Below are positions 1 through 7,771 of a DNA stretch of 21,789 bases, one piece after another. A program made the translations under genes and the position numbers. The notes beneath the pieces are model-generated. The model saw only the letters and a program-made list of their open reading frames with translations, had not been told where the DNA came from and ran no database searches. This stretch comes from Faecalicoccus sp. (GTDB taxonomy: Bacteria; Bacillota_I; Bacilli_A; Erysipelotrichales; Erysipelotrichaceae). Numbering within the stretch: position 1 is the first letter of the stretch; each line of letters starts with the position of its first letter. The stretch is taken from the NCBI GenBank assembly GCA_017941505.1, contig JAGAWH010000027.1, forward strand, positions 1-21,789, written 5' to 3'.

Positions 1-331
1 AGACTCCTCCTTCTGCAACGACAGAAAGGTAGGTCAACGACGGTTCTGCAATACAGATCCATCCTCCCGTATCCAGCTCACCCCACTTACCGTCGCTATT
101 ATCGACAACATTAACAATATTAACGGTATAGCCGGCTGTATAAATGGCTATCACCTCAGAAGTTCGACTAGGAGCGGTACGCACATTCATATCATAATCC
201 AGACGATATGCTCCGGTCTCTGCATAATAATAATGAACAGGAGGCTCAAAACGGTTATCTTTCGCATACACGTTAGAAGTCAGCCCATTCAATAAGAGCA
301 TACAAACGCCCATCGCAAACATTTTTTTCAT
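1..331 (-). CDS. Secreted SH3-like (SH3b) protein, 3' end outside window
   Basis: About 110 residues are visible before the window edge. The start is ATG at 331, preceded by AAAGGAG at good spacing. The N-terminus (MKKMFAMGVCMLLLNGL) is a Sec signal peptide, probably cleaved after the following VYA. After a short Tyr-rich stretch comes one bacterial SH3-like unit with MNVRTAPSR at its first strand, then KWGELDTGGWICI and the closing TYL. This matches the SH3b repeats of the next gene upstream (636-1505), so the two look like tandem paralogues. SH3b domains commonly bind cell-wall peptides, so an extracellular or wall-associated role is inferred. Whether an enzymatic domain follows is unknown because the C-terminus is missing. 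Confidence 0.8.
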   Translation of the reverse strand, partial: MKKMFAMGVCMLLLNGLTSNVYAKDNRFEPPVHYYYAETGAYRLDYDMNVRTAPSRTSEVIAIYTAGYTVNIVNVVDNSDGKWGELDTGGWICIAEPSLTYLSVVAEGGV

Positions 332-635
332 ATGTGGTCTCCTTTCTTTTTTCCTGCAAAAATACATGGTTTGCGGATGATTTCTTTATTCGATTCTGTA
401 CATCTCTTTGTCTGCAGGAAAACAGTATTGTATCCATTATCACTGTTATTCCTGCTTATTATGATCTATTTAGTATGTATATTGTTAATACCAATATACC
501 ATACATTAGAGTCCAAACCAATGAAACCTTATTGACAGGAGCTATATCGGAATCATCCGGCTTTTCCTTTTCTTTTAGAAATAGAAAAACAGCCAATTCA
601 TTGAATCAGCTGTATATGTATTGTGTAACGGTCAT
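332..635. other. Intergenic region between two SH3b genes
   Basis: This stretch holds the terminator of the upstream gene (584-613), the leader of the SH3b gene starting at 331, and its ribosome binding site. The remainder is AT-rich. No -35/-10 pair could be called with confidence. A plus-strand open frame runs through it and into the neighbouring gene, but it has no ribosome binding site and low-complexity hydrophobic content, so it is not annotated as a gene. Confidence 0.5.
584..613 (-). terminator. Rho-independent terminator of the SH3b/Fn3 gene
   Basis: On the minus strand an 11-bp stem (589-599 with 603-613, two G.U wobbles) has a 3-nt AAT loop and is followed by TTTTC. It lies about 22 bases after the stop codon of the gene at 636-1505. 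Confidence 0.85.
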
Positions 636-1505
636 CTATTGTATTGTTAAATATGTCATATCCTTATCAGAGATACAGATCCATTTTCCATCGGAAGTCT
701 TTCCCCATTTTCCATACCCATCATTGTAATAATCGACAATTGAAACTGTAGTTCCTTTATCAATGGTTCCATAGGCGGATGAATTTCGATCCGGTTCAGA
801 TCGTAGTGTCATTTCATAATTTGTTTTGTAAGTTTCTGAATTTGTATTCTTTTTGGCAAGGTATGTGTAATCTTTATCGGAAATGCATATCCACTTCCCA
901 TCGGATGTTCTGCCCCATTTTTCATTGGCGTAGTTTTTAATTTCAACGATATTAATGTTGTCGCCTTCAGAAATATCACCCTTTACATCACTGTTTTTAT
1001 CCGGTTCAGATCGTAAATGCATACCATACAATGCCACATAGTTTCCCAATTGGGCATCCCTCATGGATTTTATCTCCTGATTGATTGTATCCCAGCTCTT
1101 ATAGCTTGTGTTACTCCACTGAGTATATACTTTTTGCCCGTTTACTTTCTTATATGCACGAACTTTCCCTTTTAGATTGACCGTATTTTGGAAACCTACT
1201 GTATAAGCTGTACCCGGTGTATCAATCATCTGCTCAGATTGAGAAGCTATTTCAAAATCGTAGACAAACTCATATCCGTCAGCCCCTTTTACCGGCTCCC
1301 AATTGATTTGGTATTCTATAGCGCCGGAAGTTTTGGTTACGTTCACCCATTCCCCGATTTTAGGAATAATAGAAGTAAAATCTGAAGATTCAAATATAGG
1401 TGCTTGTTTGATCCCATCTGTGATCATTGAAAAATCCATGTGAATTGAAAATGAAAATACACTTAGCAGAATACCCAACAACAAACTTATAGATACCTTT
1501 TTCAT
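636..1505 (-). CDS. Secreted Fn3 plus two-SH3b repeat protein
   Basis: 289 residues from ATG at 1505, chosen because AAGGAG sits just upstream and MKKVSISLLLGILLSVFSFS is a proper signal peptide; an earlier in-frame ATG at 1553 lacks both. Residues about 50-145 resemble a fibronectin type III domain (INWEPVKGADGYEF, later KVRAYKKVNGQKVYTQWS). Two SH3b repeats follow, each with LRSEPD, a central KWG and SDGKWICISDKD, ending TYL; the second reaches the C-terminus. No catalytic domain, sortase motif or lipobox is present, so the protein is probably secreted or held to the wall non-covalently through the SH3b repeats. It is flanked by its own terminator and is likely monocistronic. It is paralogous in its C-terminal half to the gene at 1-331. 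The binding target is unknown. Confidence 0.87.
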   Translation of the reverse strand: MKKVSISLLLGILLSVFSFSIHMDFSMITDGIKQAPIFESSDFTSIIPKIGEWVNVTKTSGAIEYQINWEPVKGADGYEFVYDFEIASQSEQMIDTPGTAYTVGFQNTVNLKGKVRAYKKVNGQKVYTQWSNTSYKSWDTINQEIKSMRDAQLGNYVALYGMHLRSEPDKNSDVKGDISEGDNINIVEIKNYANEKWGRTSDGKWICISDKDYTYLAKKNTNSETYKTNYEMTLRSEPDRNSSAYGTIDKGTTVSIVDYYNDGYGKWGKTSDGKWICISDKDMTYLTIQ

Positions 1506-1596
1506 AACTTGTCTCCTTGTTAAAAATAGCTTAACATTGATAACAGTCATCAATCAAATGCTTCTGTATTTTGATCCTTTAAATTGCTTGAAACTC

Positions 1597-1625
1597 AAAA
1601 AAAAGCACCGGCATAAGCCGGCACT
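1597..1625 (-). terminator. Terminator of the VTC/DUF4956/Cthe_2159 operon
   Basis: On the minus strand a 9-bp stem (1617-1625 with 1604-1612, CCGGC core with two G.U pairs) has a TTAT loop and is followed by a run of Ts. It lies 8 bases after the stop codon at 1634. Confidence 0.9.
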
Positions 1626-1633
1626 ATCCCCTG

Positions 1634-2530
1634 TTAACGTCTAAATCCCTGCATCATTCCGTTTTGTCCATTTTCTTGATCCATTGGATGCATTCCATTT
1701 TCCATACCGCCCATAGGACCTTCCATCATCGAATTGGTAAGCTGGGTTATTTCTTCACCGTTGACAATAACGGTTCCGCCATTTAACTCACCGTTACTGT
1801 CATAATCAAAAGCGAATTGTGCAGAAATATTCAGGGTTCCTCCGTTGATATATAAAGAGCCATTAGAATCTACGGCATCAGTATCACCCTGGGCCATCTG
1901 AATGGTAATGTCGCCTCCATTAATTTCAATGAGCGGTGTTTTTGTATCCGATTTCTGGGAAGCATTCATACCATCATCGTAGGCCGTAATGTCGATGGTA
2001 CCATCATTGATAATGATCTCTGTTGCTTCTAATGCTTCAGCAGCTTCAATATTCATTGTTCCGCCGTTAATAGTTAAAGTTTCATTAGCTTTTAAACCAT
2101 CACTTCCGGCTGTAATATTCAAAGTGCCCCCTTCGATGGTCAGATCATCATTACTCTTAATTCCGTTATCATTGGATTGGATATTCAGCGTACCGTTTCC
2201 GGTAACGATCAAATCATCTTTGCTGTCGATGGTATTGGTATCTGTACCGGTAGTCGCAAGAGTATTCTCACCTTCTAATACAATGGTTACCGAGTTGGCA
2301 TTTTCTACCGAAATCACACTTGTCTGCATAGTGGCAGTCACATTCTTTAAAGTCACCGTAACATCATCTTGAGAATCAATCACCAGCTGTTCAGTTACTT
2401 TTCCTTCCAGAACGATATTGTTACCTTCCTGGGCGCTGACTACAGAGCTGTTCTGGGTCATACTTGAGCAGGCAGTTAATGCCACCATCAATCCTGCTGC
2501 AACACTTATCTTTTTGAGTCGTTTAAACAT
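1634..2530 (-). CDS. Cthe_2159-type (DUF4353) beta-helix surface lipoprotein
   Basis: 298 residues, ATG at 2530 with AAGAAGGG upstream. The N-terminus is a lipoprotein signal with lipobox LTAC, lipid-modified Cys at residue 21. Residues about 38-255 are a ladder of short repeats of the type GGTLNI, SNDDLTIEG and NGGTMNIEA, as in the Cthe_2159/carbohydrate-binding domain family (PF14262), a right-handed parallel beta-helix with many Asp/Asn turns that can bind calcium; the founding member binds acidic polysaccharide. The last 30 residues are rich in Met and Gly (MMEGPMGGMENGMHPM), a tail often seen in this family. It starts 14 bases after the DUF4956 gene stops, so it is the third gene of a VTC-DUF4956-Cthe_2159 operon. 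Inference: it displays or anchors a surface polymer or binds cations. No enzymatic residues are visible. Confidence 0.88.
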   Translation of the reverse strand: MFKRLKKISVAAGLMVALTACSSMTQNSSVVSAQEGNNIVLEGKVTEQLVIDSQDDVTVTLKNVTATMQTSVISVENANSVTIVLEGENTLATTGTDTNTIDSKDDLIVTGNGTLNIQSNDNGIKSNDDLTIEGGTLNITAGSDGLKANETLTINGGTMNIEAAEALEATEIIINDGTIDITAYDDGMNASQKSDTKTPLIEINGGDITIQMAQGDTDAVDSNGSLYINGGTLNISAQFAFDYDSNGELNGGTVIVNGEEITQLTNSMMEGPMGGMENGMHPMDQENGQNGMMQGFRR

Positions 2531-2544
2531 GTTATCCCTTCTTT

Positions 2545-3210
2545 CTATAATTCAGTTTCCACTGTCTTCGTGGCAGAGGAAATAACCGGTAAGTTTCCAT
2601 TCATGATACGAAGTGAATCCAGGAATTCCTTTTCCTTTGATCCATCTTTTAAAACACAGTCATAAGAAATCTGATACATCGTTCCCAGATTAATAGTCTT
2701 CACAAATTCAATCTCGTGGCGGTCAGTATATTTATTAAACGTATCTTCAAACAAGATATGATAATCCAAATCTTCCGGAATGGTTAGGCGGATATTGCGA
2801 TAAGCCGTTTTTGTGAGCTTATCAGAGAAGATATCTCCTACCCGATAGACTAAGCACAACAGCAGCACTACGATCAGCGCAAACAGGATAAAACCGACAC
2901 CGCAGGCCAGTCCGGCAGCCATTGCCATAAAGATCATCACAATATCACTGGCTTTGCCCGGCATAGAACGAAAGCGCACCAATTGGAAGCTGCCTGCTAC
3001 AGCTACACCAACTCCCAGATTTCCGTTGACCATCATAATCACACAGGCGGTAATAGCCGGTAATAAAATCAGGGAAATCACAAAACTTTTTGATATATAA
3101 CTTTTCATCTTATAGGTAGTCGCAATCATCAATCCACATATGACGGCAGTTAATAAACACAACATAAAACCTTCAATGGTTATACCGTTGGATAAAACAC
3201 TGTTAAACAC
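2545..3210 (-). CDS. DUF4956 membrane protein
   Basis: 221 residues. The start is GTG at 3210, inside the end of the upstream gene (8-nt overlap), with AAAGGGGG about 9 bases upstream. The first 125 residues contain about four hydrophobic helices (about 13-31, 40-61, 87-104 and 105-122). Between the second and third lies SFQLVRFRSMPGKASDI, the conserved cytosolic or re-entrant motif of DUF4956 proteins. Residues about 126-221 form a soluble alpha/beta domain. In many bacteria DUF4956 proteins are encoded next to VTC-domain polymerases and Cthe_2159 or CotH proteins, as here. The coupled translation with the VTC gene suggests the two products act together at the membrane. Role not established; a channel or regulatory partner for polymer synthesis is inference. 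Confidence 0.87.
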   Translation of the reverse strand: MFNSVLSNGITIEGFMLCLLTAVICGLMIATTYKMKSYISKSFVISLILLPAITACVIMMVNGNLGVGVAVAGSFQLVRFRSMPGKASDIVMIFMAMAAGLACGVGFILFALIVVLLLCLVYRVGDIFSDKLTKTAYRNIRLTIPEDLDYHILFEDTFNKYTDRHEIEFVKTINLGTMYQISYDCVLKDGSKEKEFLDSLRIMNGNLPVISSATKTVETEL

Positions 3211-3922
3211 GAGCTATTCCCCCTTTGGTCAAATATTCAAAATTGTTGACATAAATCGATCCGCACTTGGAAAAAGATTTCTTATATAACTTCATTTTTG
3301 ATAAGATCTCAACTAACCATAACGGATATCTGTCTTTACATTTGATTTCCAGCATATGTGTATCTTCGGGAATCAAATCTATCTCAGAACCTTTTGTCGA
3401 TAATGAAATATCATCAAGGCGATAGCGGATATTGGTATCAAAGGTAATGCGGACATCGGCGTCTTCATTGGCTGCATAACACTCTCTGTCGTACTGCACA
3501 TAACAGAAATTATGTAAATCATAATAATGAAAGACATAATTTAACTCCCGCATGATATTGTTGGAATCTTCCGGGATCACATTTTCATATAAATATCGAT
3601 AAGCCGAATTTACATCCATATAAAATCTTGTCTTATATACGATATCGTTATATTTCTTCTTTAATTCCAGAAAACATTTTGAATCCTTGTTAGGCTGTTC
3701 ATAAGTACGAAGACGTACCTTACATTTGTATTCCGGTTTCTGTAAAGAATTTACGGCAAGCTGATAATGATCGTTGTCGAAATAGATCGAATGCACCGTG
3801 TATTTATAATAGATATCAGGATGAACATGGTCCTGTATCGCTTTTAAAAATAACTGATATTGTGATTCAGATAATTCATATTTATCTTCCACTCTTTCAA
3901 AGGTATCAATGACTCTTTCCAT
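3203..3922 (-). CDS. VTC-domain (CYTH-like tunnel) polyphosphate polymerase family protein
   Basis: 239 residues from ATG at 3922, chosen because AGGAGG sits 7 bases upstream; a longer in-frame TTG start lacks a site. The whole protein is one VTC domain (PF09359) of the triphosphate tunnel metalloenzyme superfamily. Visible signature residues are R10/E12/K14 (FERVEDKYEL), KVRLR (68-72), FLELKKK (84-90), a YDRECY strand, DVRITFD, MLEIKCK and the closing SFSKCG Lys. These match the basic tunnel and acidic metal sites of yeast Vtc4, which makes polyphosphate from ATP. There is no SPX domain or membrane segment; the adjacent DUF4956 protein may provide the membrane part. Polyphosphate as product is inferred from the family and is not proven for bacterial members. 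It is the first gene of a three-gene operon. Confidence 0.87.
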   Translation of the reverse strand: MERVIDTFERVEDKYELSESQYQLFLKAIQDHVHPDIYYKYTVHSIYFDNDHYQLAVNSLQKPEYKCKVRLRTYEQPNKDSKCFLELKKKYNDIVYKTRFYMDVNSAYRYLYENVIPEDSNNIMRELNYVFHYYDLHNFCYVQYDRECYAANEDADVRITFDTNIRYRLDDISLSTKGSEIDLIPEDTHMLEIKCKDRYPLWLVEILSKMKLYKKSFSKCGSIYVNNFEYLTKGGIARV

Positions 3923-3980
3923 TTCTTTACCTCCTGTTCGAGACAAGAATACCTGTTAAACCTTAAAAAAAACTTAAAAA

Positions 3981-4009
3981 TATAAAAAAGAAGGATGGTT
4001 TCCTTCTCT
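3981..4009 (-). terminator. Terminator-shaped hairpin in the VTC operon leader
   Basis: On the minus strand AGAAGGA-AACCA-TCCTTCT, extended to 9 bp with one wobble, is followed by TTTTTTATATTTTT. No minus-strand gene lies just upstream of it; the VTC start codon is 58 bases downstream. It could attenuate the VTC operon or stop antisense transcription out of the divergent MATE gene. Confidence 0.5.
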
Positions 4010-4079
4010 GCCGTTTGCGTTTTTTATTTGTCGGTATCACCTTTTTCTTTTATTGAGGTTTTGATAAGATATATTCTGT

Positions 4080-5447
4080 ATGGAAAGAAATTATTATAAA
4101 AAAGCCCTGATGATCGCCGTTCCGATCATGATTCAAAACGGCATTACCAACATTGTGAATATGCTTGACAACATCATGGTTGGAAGTATCGGAACCAATC
4201 CGATGTCCGGTGTTGCGATCGTTAATCAATTGTTGTTTATATGGAATCTGTGCATATTCGGTGGACTTTCCGGCATCGGCATCTTTACCGCTCAATTCTA
4301 TGGAAAAAGGGATCATGAAGGAATACGGTATACGCTGCGCTTAATGTTTCTGTTAACCATGATTCTCTTTGCGCTTGGTATATTTGTGTTTACGGTTTTT
4401 AATGGACAGCTCATTTCGCTCTATCTTCATGAAAGCGGACAGAATGCCACCGAGACATTGCATCATGCCGGACAATATATGGCATTCATGCTGGCGGGAC
4501 TGCTGCCTTTTGGTCTTACTCAAGTTTACTCAACAGTGTTACGCTCCATCGGCGAGACAAAACTACCTATGCGTGGAAGTCTGATTGCGGTATTTTTGAA
4601 CCTGTTAGGCAACTATGTATTGATCTTTGGACACTTCAGTTTTCCGGCTATGGGGGTTCGAGGAGCAGCCCTGGCAACCGTGATTTCCCGCTTTGCCGAA
4701 CTTTTCTATGTTGTGTTTATGACCCATCGAAACACTGAAGCATTCCCATTTATAGAAAATGCCTGGAGCTCTTTCTACGTGCCCGGCTCTCTGGTTAAAA
4801 GCTGTGCCGTTAAAGGAACACCGTTATTAGTCAACGAGGCACTATGGTCAGCCGGTTTAGCCTGTTTATCAGGTATTTACTCCTATCGAGGGCTTGCGGT
4901 TGTGGCCGCTATGAATATATGTTCGACCCTTTCTAATGTATTCAGTGTCGCCTTTATCGCAATGGGAAGTGCCATCGGTATCATCATCGGCCAGGAACTG
5001 GGCGCCGGACTCAACCACGATGTAAAAGCCAATGCCAACCGACTAAGCGTATTTGCGGTTGTTATTTGTCTGGTAACAGGTGGTATGATGTTTATTCTTG
5101 CTCCTTATTTTCCTGAAATATATAACACAAACAACGAAGTACGGCAGATGGCGGCATCTTTCATCCGCATCATGGCACTCATGATGCCGATCAACTCTTA
5201 TGCCAATGCCTCCTACTTTATCATTCGCTCCGGAGGTAAGACATGGATTACCTTTCTGTCAGACTCTTGCTTCGGGTGGTTTATCAGCATACCGGCAGCT
5301 TACGTCCTTGTGTTTTTCACAGCGCTGCCAATTGTATTAATTTACTTCTTTGTACAGCTCTTAGAAATTCTGAAGTGTATCGTAGGTTTCATTCTTGTCC
5401 AAAAAGGTATCTGGATCAATGATATTACCGTAAACACCAACGCTTGA
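4080..5447 (+). CDS. MATE-family multidrug/metabolite exporter
   Basis: 455 residues, the only plus-strand gene in the window. The N-terminus MERNYYKKALMIAVPIMIQN and the following NMLDNIMVG are typical of MATE family transporters (MatE domain repeated twice), which use Na+ or H+ gradients to export cationic drugs or metabolites. About twelve hydrophobic helices are present; the second half restarts at about residue 235 with a stretch like the first. Other family-like segments are TQVYSTVLRSIGETKLPM and GVRGAALATVISRFAE. Length is normal. The ATG at 4080 has no close Shine-Dalgarno sequence; the nearest, GAGG, is about 21 bases upstream, so the message may be leaderless or weakly translated. 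It is convergent with the ABC exporter and shares its terminator. Substrate unknown. Confidence 0.9.
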   Translation: MERNYYKKALMIAVPIMIQNGITNIVNMLDNIMVGSIGTNPMSGVAIVNQLLFIWNLCIFGGLSGIGIFTAQFYGKRDHEGIRYTLRLMFLLTMILFALGIFVFTVFNGQLISLYLHESGQNATETLHHAGQYMAFMLAGLLPFGLTQVYSTVLRSIGETKLPMRGSLIAVFLNLLGNYVLIFGHFSFPAMGVRGAALATVISRFAELFYVVFMTHRNTEAFPFIENAWSSFYVPGSLVKSCAVKGTPLLVNEALWSAGLACLSGIYSYRGLAVVAAMNICSTLSNVFSVAFIAMGSAIGIIIGQELGAGLNHDVKANANRLSVFAVVICLVTGGMMFILAPYFPEIYNTNNEVRQMAASFIRIMALMMPINSYANASYFIIRSGGKTWITFLSDSCFGWFISIPAAYVLVFFTALPIVLIYFFVQLLEILKCIVGFILVQKGIWINDITVNTNA

Positions 5448-5480
5448 TAAATTCAGCTATATTTTAAAAATGTATCCACC

Positions 5481-5510
5481 AAAAAAATCGGCTTCATAAG
5501 CCGATTTTTA
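5481..5510. terminator. Shared bidirectional terminator of MATE and ABC exporter genes
   Basis: A perfect 12-bp stem AAAAATCGGCTT (5483-5494) / AAGCCGATTTTT (5498-5509) has a 3-nt loop. It carries a U-tract in either orientation and lies between the convergent stop codons at 5447 and 5511. Confidence 0.93.
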
Positions 5511-7430
5511 TTAATCCATAGCCGGTTCATCTCCCGGTTGTATACCCCAGAGATAGCGATCCAATTCACTGATGCCATCTTTTTCTTCCGGTAATAAGGC
5601 TTTAGAGAATTGTGTTTCATACAACTCCTGATAAACACCGTGTTTCTTAACCAAATCTTTATGCTGGCCGCGTTCAACGATTTCTCCATCCTTGACCACA
5701 AGAATTTCATCCGCTGCCAGAATCGTTGACAAACGATGGGCAATCAAGATACTGGTGCGGCTTTGAATGATCGGGTCAATGGCTTCCTGAATCTTCTGTT
5801 CAGAAATGGAATCCAAAGCTGAGGTTGCCTCATCAAATATAAAGATGGTTGGATTCTTCAGCAAGATACGAGCAATAGAGATTCGCTGTTTCTCTCCTCC
5901 GGAGAGCTTTAATCCCCTGTTTCCCACCATGGTATCCAAACCGGTTTCCTGACGTGATACAAAGTCATAGATATTGGCCTTCTTTAAGGCTTCTATCATC
6001 TCATCTTCCGTAGCATCCGGTTTAGCGTAGAGAAGATTATCCCGAATGGTTCCATTGAATAAATAAGTCTCCTGGGATACGACACCCACCTGTGAACGAA
6101 GGAAATGCAGGTCCAGTTTTCTTACATCATTTCCATCAAAGGTCACACTTCCGGAATCTACATCATATAAGCGCGGTATCAAATTGATAATGGTACTTTT
6201 ACCGGAACCCGATGGTCCTACAATCGCAATACTGTGACCGGCATTGAGATCAAAACTGACTTTTTTTAAGATTTTACGCTCTTTATCATAGGAGAAATCC
6301 ACATTATGGAAGGAAACATTTCCCACCACTGTATCCGGAATAATCGCATCCGGTGCATTTTCAATTTCTACCGGAATATCCAGATATTCAAATAAGCGGT
6401 TAAATAAAGCCATTGAACGTATCCAGTCCACCTGAATATTTAATAAAGAATTTACCGGACCATACATTCTCGATAATAACGATACCAGAACCGTCACATC
6501 ACCAACGGTGAGATTCTCATTGTATTTGATCATTAAAAGACCGCCCACAAAATATACTAACATCGGTCCGATACTGGTAAAGGTACGAAGAATCACAAAG
6601 AACCATTGACCGGCCATCCGCTCACGGATATTGAGCTTGATCATGCGGTCATTGACTTTTTCATACCGCTCATATTCATATTCTTCTTTTCCAAACAGCT
6701 TACTGAGAAGCTGTCCGCTTACCGACAGCGTCTCATTTAAGATGCCGTTAATCTCATCGTTGCACGCTTGACTTTCATTCGCAAATTTCCAGCGGGTCTT
6801 TCCTGCCCGACGAGTTGGAATGGTAAATAACGGTACAACAATCATTCCCACAAGGGCCATGATCCAGTTTTTCTGAAACATCGCAACCACGGATATGATC
6901 AAAGTGATCGTATTGGAGATAATGCTGTTGAAAGTATTGGTGAAAACACTTTGAACCCCATCAATATCACTTGTCATGCGGGTGATGATATCGCCCTGAT
7001 TATTGCTGGTAAAAAAGCGCTGGGACATCTTTTGAAGATGAGAGTACATCTGGTTTCGCATATCATAGGTAATATGCTGGGAAATCCATGTATTAATATA
7101 ACTTTCCGCCATCCCAATTAAGTTGGCAAAAAAGGTGACTCCAAGAGACAAAAGTATATAATAGACAAGCGCATTGAGATCCTGCTTAATCAAACCTTCA
7201 TCGACGATTTTACCTGTCAAAATGGTTGGCAACAAATTAAAAAAGGAACTGGCTCCAATACATAATAAAACCAAAAATAAAGATTTTTTATATGGCTTTA
7301 AGTAACTGAGAACTCTAAGTAAAAGCTCTTTTGTGACTTTTGGCTGGGCAGCTTTTTCTTCCTCGGTCATATATTTACCGCCCATCTGTCCACGCGGTCC
7401 ACCCATTCCAGGTCCACCAGGTCCAGGCAT
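5511..7430 (-). CDS. ABC exporter half-transporter (TMD-NBD fusion)
   Basis: 639 residues, ATG at 7430 with GGAGGTG at good spacing. A Pro/Gly/Met-rich N-terminal tail (MPGPGGPGMGGPRGQMGG) is followed by a type I exporter membrane domain with six helices (about residues 40-340). The nucleotide-binding domain has Walker A GPSGSGKST near residue 404, Q-loop VSQETYLFNGTIRDNL, signature LSGGEKQ near 508, Walker B FIFDEATSALDS near 532 and the H-loop AHRLSTI near 565, so it appears catalytically complete. Such half-transporters work as homo- or heterodimers exporting drugs, lipids or peptides. No partner half-transporter gene is adjacent, so a homodimer or a distant partner is inferred. It sits between its own ribosome binding site and the bidirectional terminator at 5481. 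Confidence 0.93.
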   Translation of the reverse strand: MPGPGGPGMGGPRGQMGGKYMTEEEKAAQPKVTKELLLRVLSYLKPYKKSLFLVLLCIGASSFFNLLPTILTGKIVDEGLIKQDLNALVYYILLSLGVTFFANLIGMAESYINTWISQHITYDMRNQMYSHLQKMSQRFFTSNNQGDIITRMTSDIDGVQSVFTNTFNSIISNTITLIISVVAMFQKNWIMALVGMIVVPLFTIPTRRAGKTRWKFANESQACNDEINGILNETLSVSGQLLSKLFGKEEYEYERYEKVNDRMIKLNIRERMAGQWFFVILRTFTSIGPMLVYFVGGLLMIKYNENLTVGDVTVLVSLLSRMYGPVNSLLNIQVDWIRSMALFNRLFEYLDIPVEIENAPDAIIPDTVVGNVSFHNVDFSYDKERKILKKVSFDLNAGHSIAIVGPSGSGKSTIINLIPRLYDVDSGSVTFDGNDVRKLDLHFLRSQVGVVSQETYLFNGTIRDNLLYAKPDATEDEMIEALKKANIYDFVSRQETGLDTMVGNRGLKLSGGEKQRISIARILLKNPTIFIFDEATSALDSISEQKIQEAIDPIIQSRTSILIAHRLSTILAADEILVVKDGEIVERGQHKDLVKKHGVYQELYETQFSKALLPEEKDGISELDRYLWGIQPGDEPAMD

Positions 7431-7616
7431 AGAATCACCTCCGATTATTCTGTTTCAATCATATCAAAAAAAAGAAGACAACGTATAAGTATTTAAAAAA
7501 AATAATCCTCCATGGAAACACCATATACCAGAGAACAAGTGCATACAGAGGGCAAAAAACGCGAACCATATAATAAAAATAGAATCTTAAAACAATAAAA
7601 GAATAATGGATCCCGA

Positions 7617-7678
7617 TAAAAAAAATACACCTCTGGAACTGAGAGATACTGTCAATATCAATCAATTTCCACAGGTGT
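7617..7678 (-). terminator. Terminator of the SDR-SDR-PrpD operon
   Basis: Arms 7667-7678 and 7627-7638 pair over 11 of 12 positions (one central mismatch) around a 28-nt loop. On the minus strand the stem is followed by a single A and eight Ts. A shorter T-run also follows on the plus strand. Confidence 0.65.
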
Positions 7679-7687
7679 TCTTTTTAA

Positions 7688-7745
7688 AAACCCCGGTTTA
7701 TGACCCCGGTTAACTTTGGATAAACCCCGCTAAAGTTTGGTTATC
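7688..7745. repeat. Imperfect tandem CCCCGG repeats
   Basis: Three diverged copies begin with ACCCCGG or ACCCCGC. The last two are about 21 bases each and match at roughly 16 positions (ACCCCGGTTAACTTTGG against ACCCCGCTAAAGTTTGG). They lie just after the PrpD-homologue stop codon. Function unknown; they may add secondary structure to the transcript's 3' end. Confidence 0.45.
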
Positions 7746-7771
7746 CTGAAGGATTAATCGTACCGTCTTTA

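Larger units (their letters stand above)
7431..7771. other. Intergenic region between PrpD homologue and ABC exporter
   Basis: From right to left this region contains imperfect CCCCG-centred repeats (7688-7745), the PrpD-operon terminator (7617-7678) and an AT-rich leader for the ABC exporter. A 68-codon minus-strand open frame exists at 7459-7665, but it has a TTG start, no ribosome binding site and overlaps the terminator, so it is not called. A TATGAT at 7458-7463 might be a -10 element, but no -35 at proper spacing is visible. Confidence 0.5.

Noticed and set aside
334..729. 131-codon plus-strand open frame
   Set aside because: It has no ribosome binding site, overlaps the terminator and the 3' end of a clear minus-strand gene, and reads as low-complexity hydrophobic sequence.
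7459..7665. 68-codon minus-strand hydrophobic open frame
   Set aside because: It starts at TTG without a ribosome binding site and runs through the PrpD-operon terminator; its hydrophobicity reflects T-rich spacer DNA.
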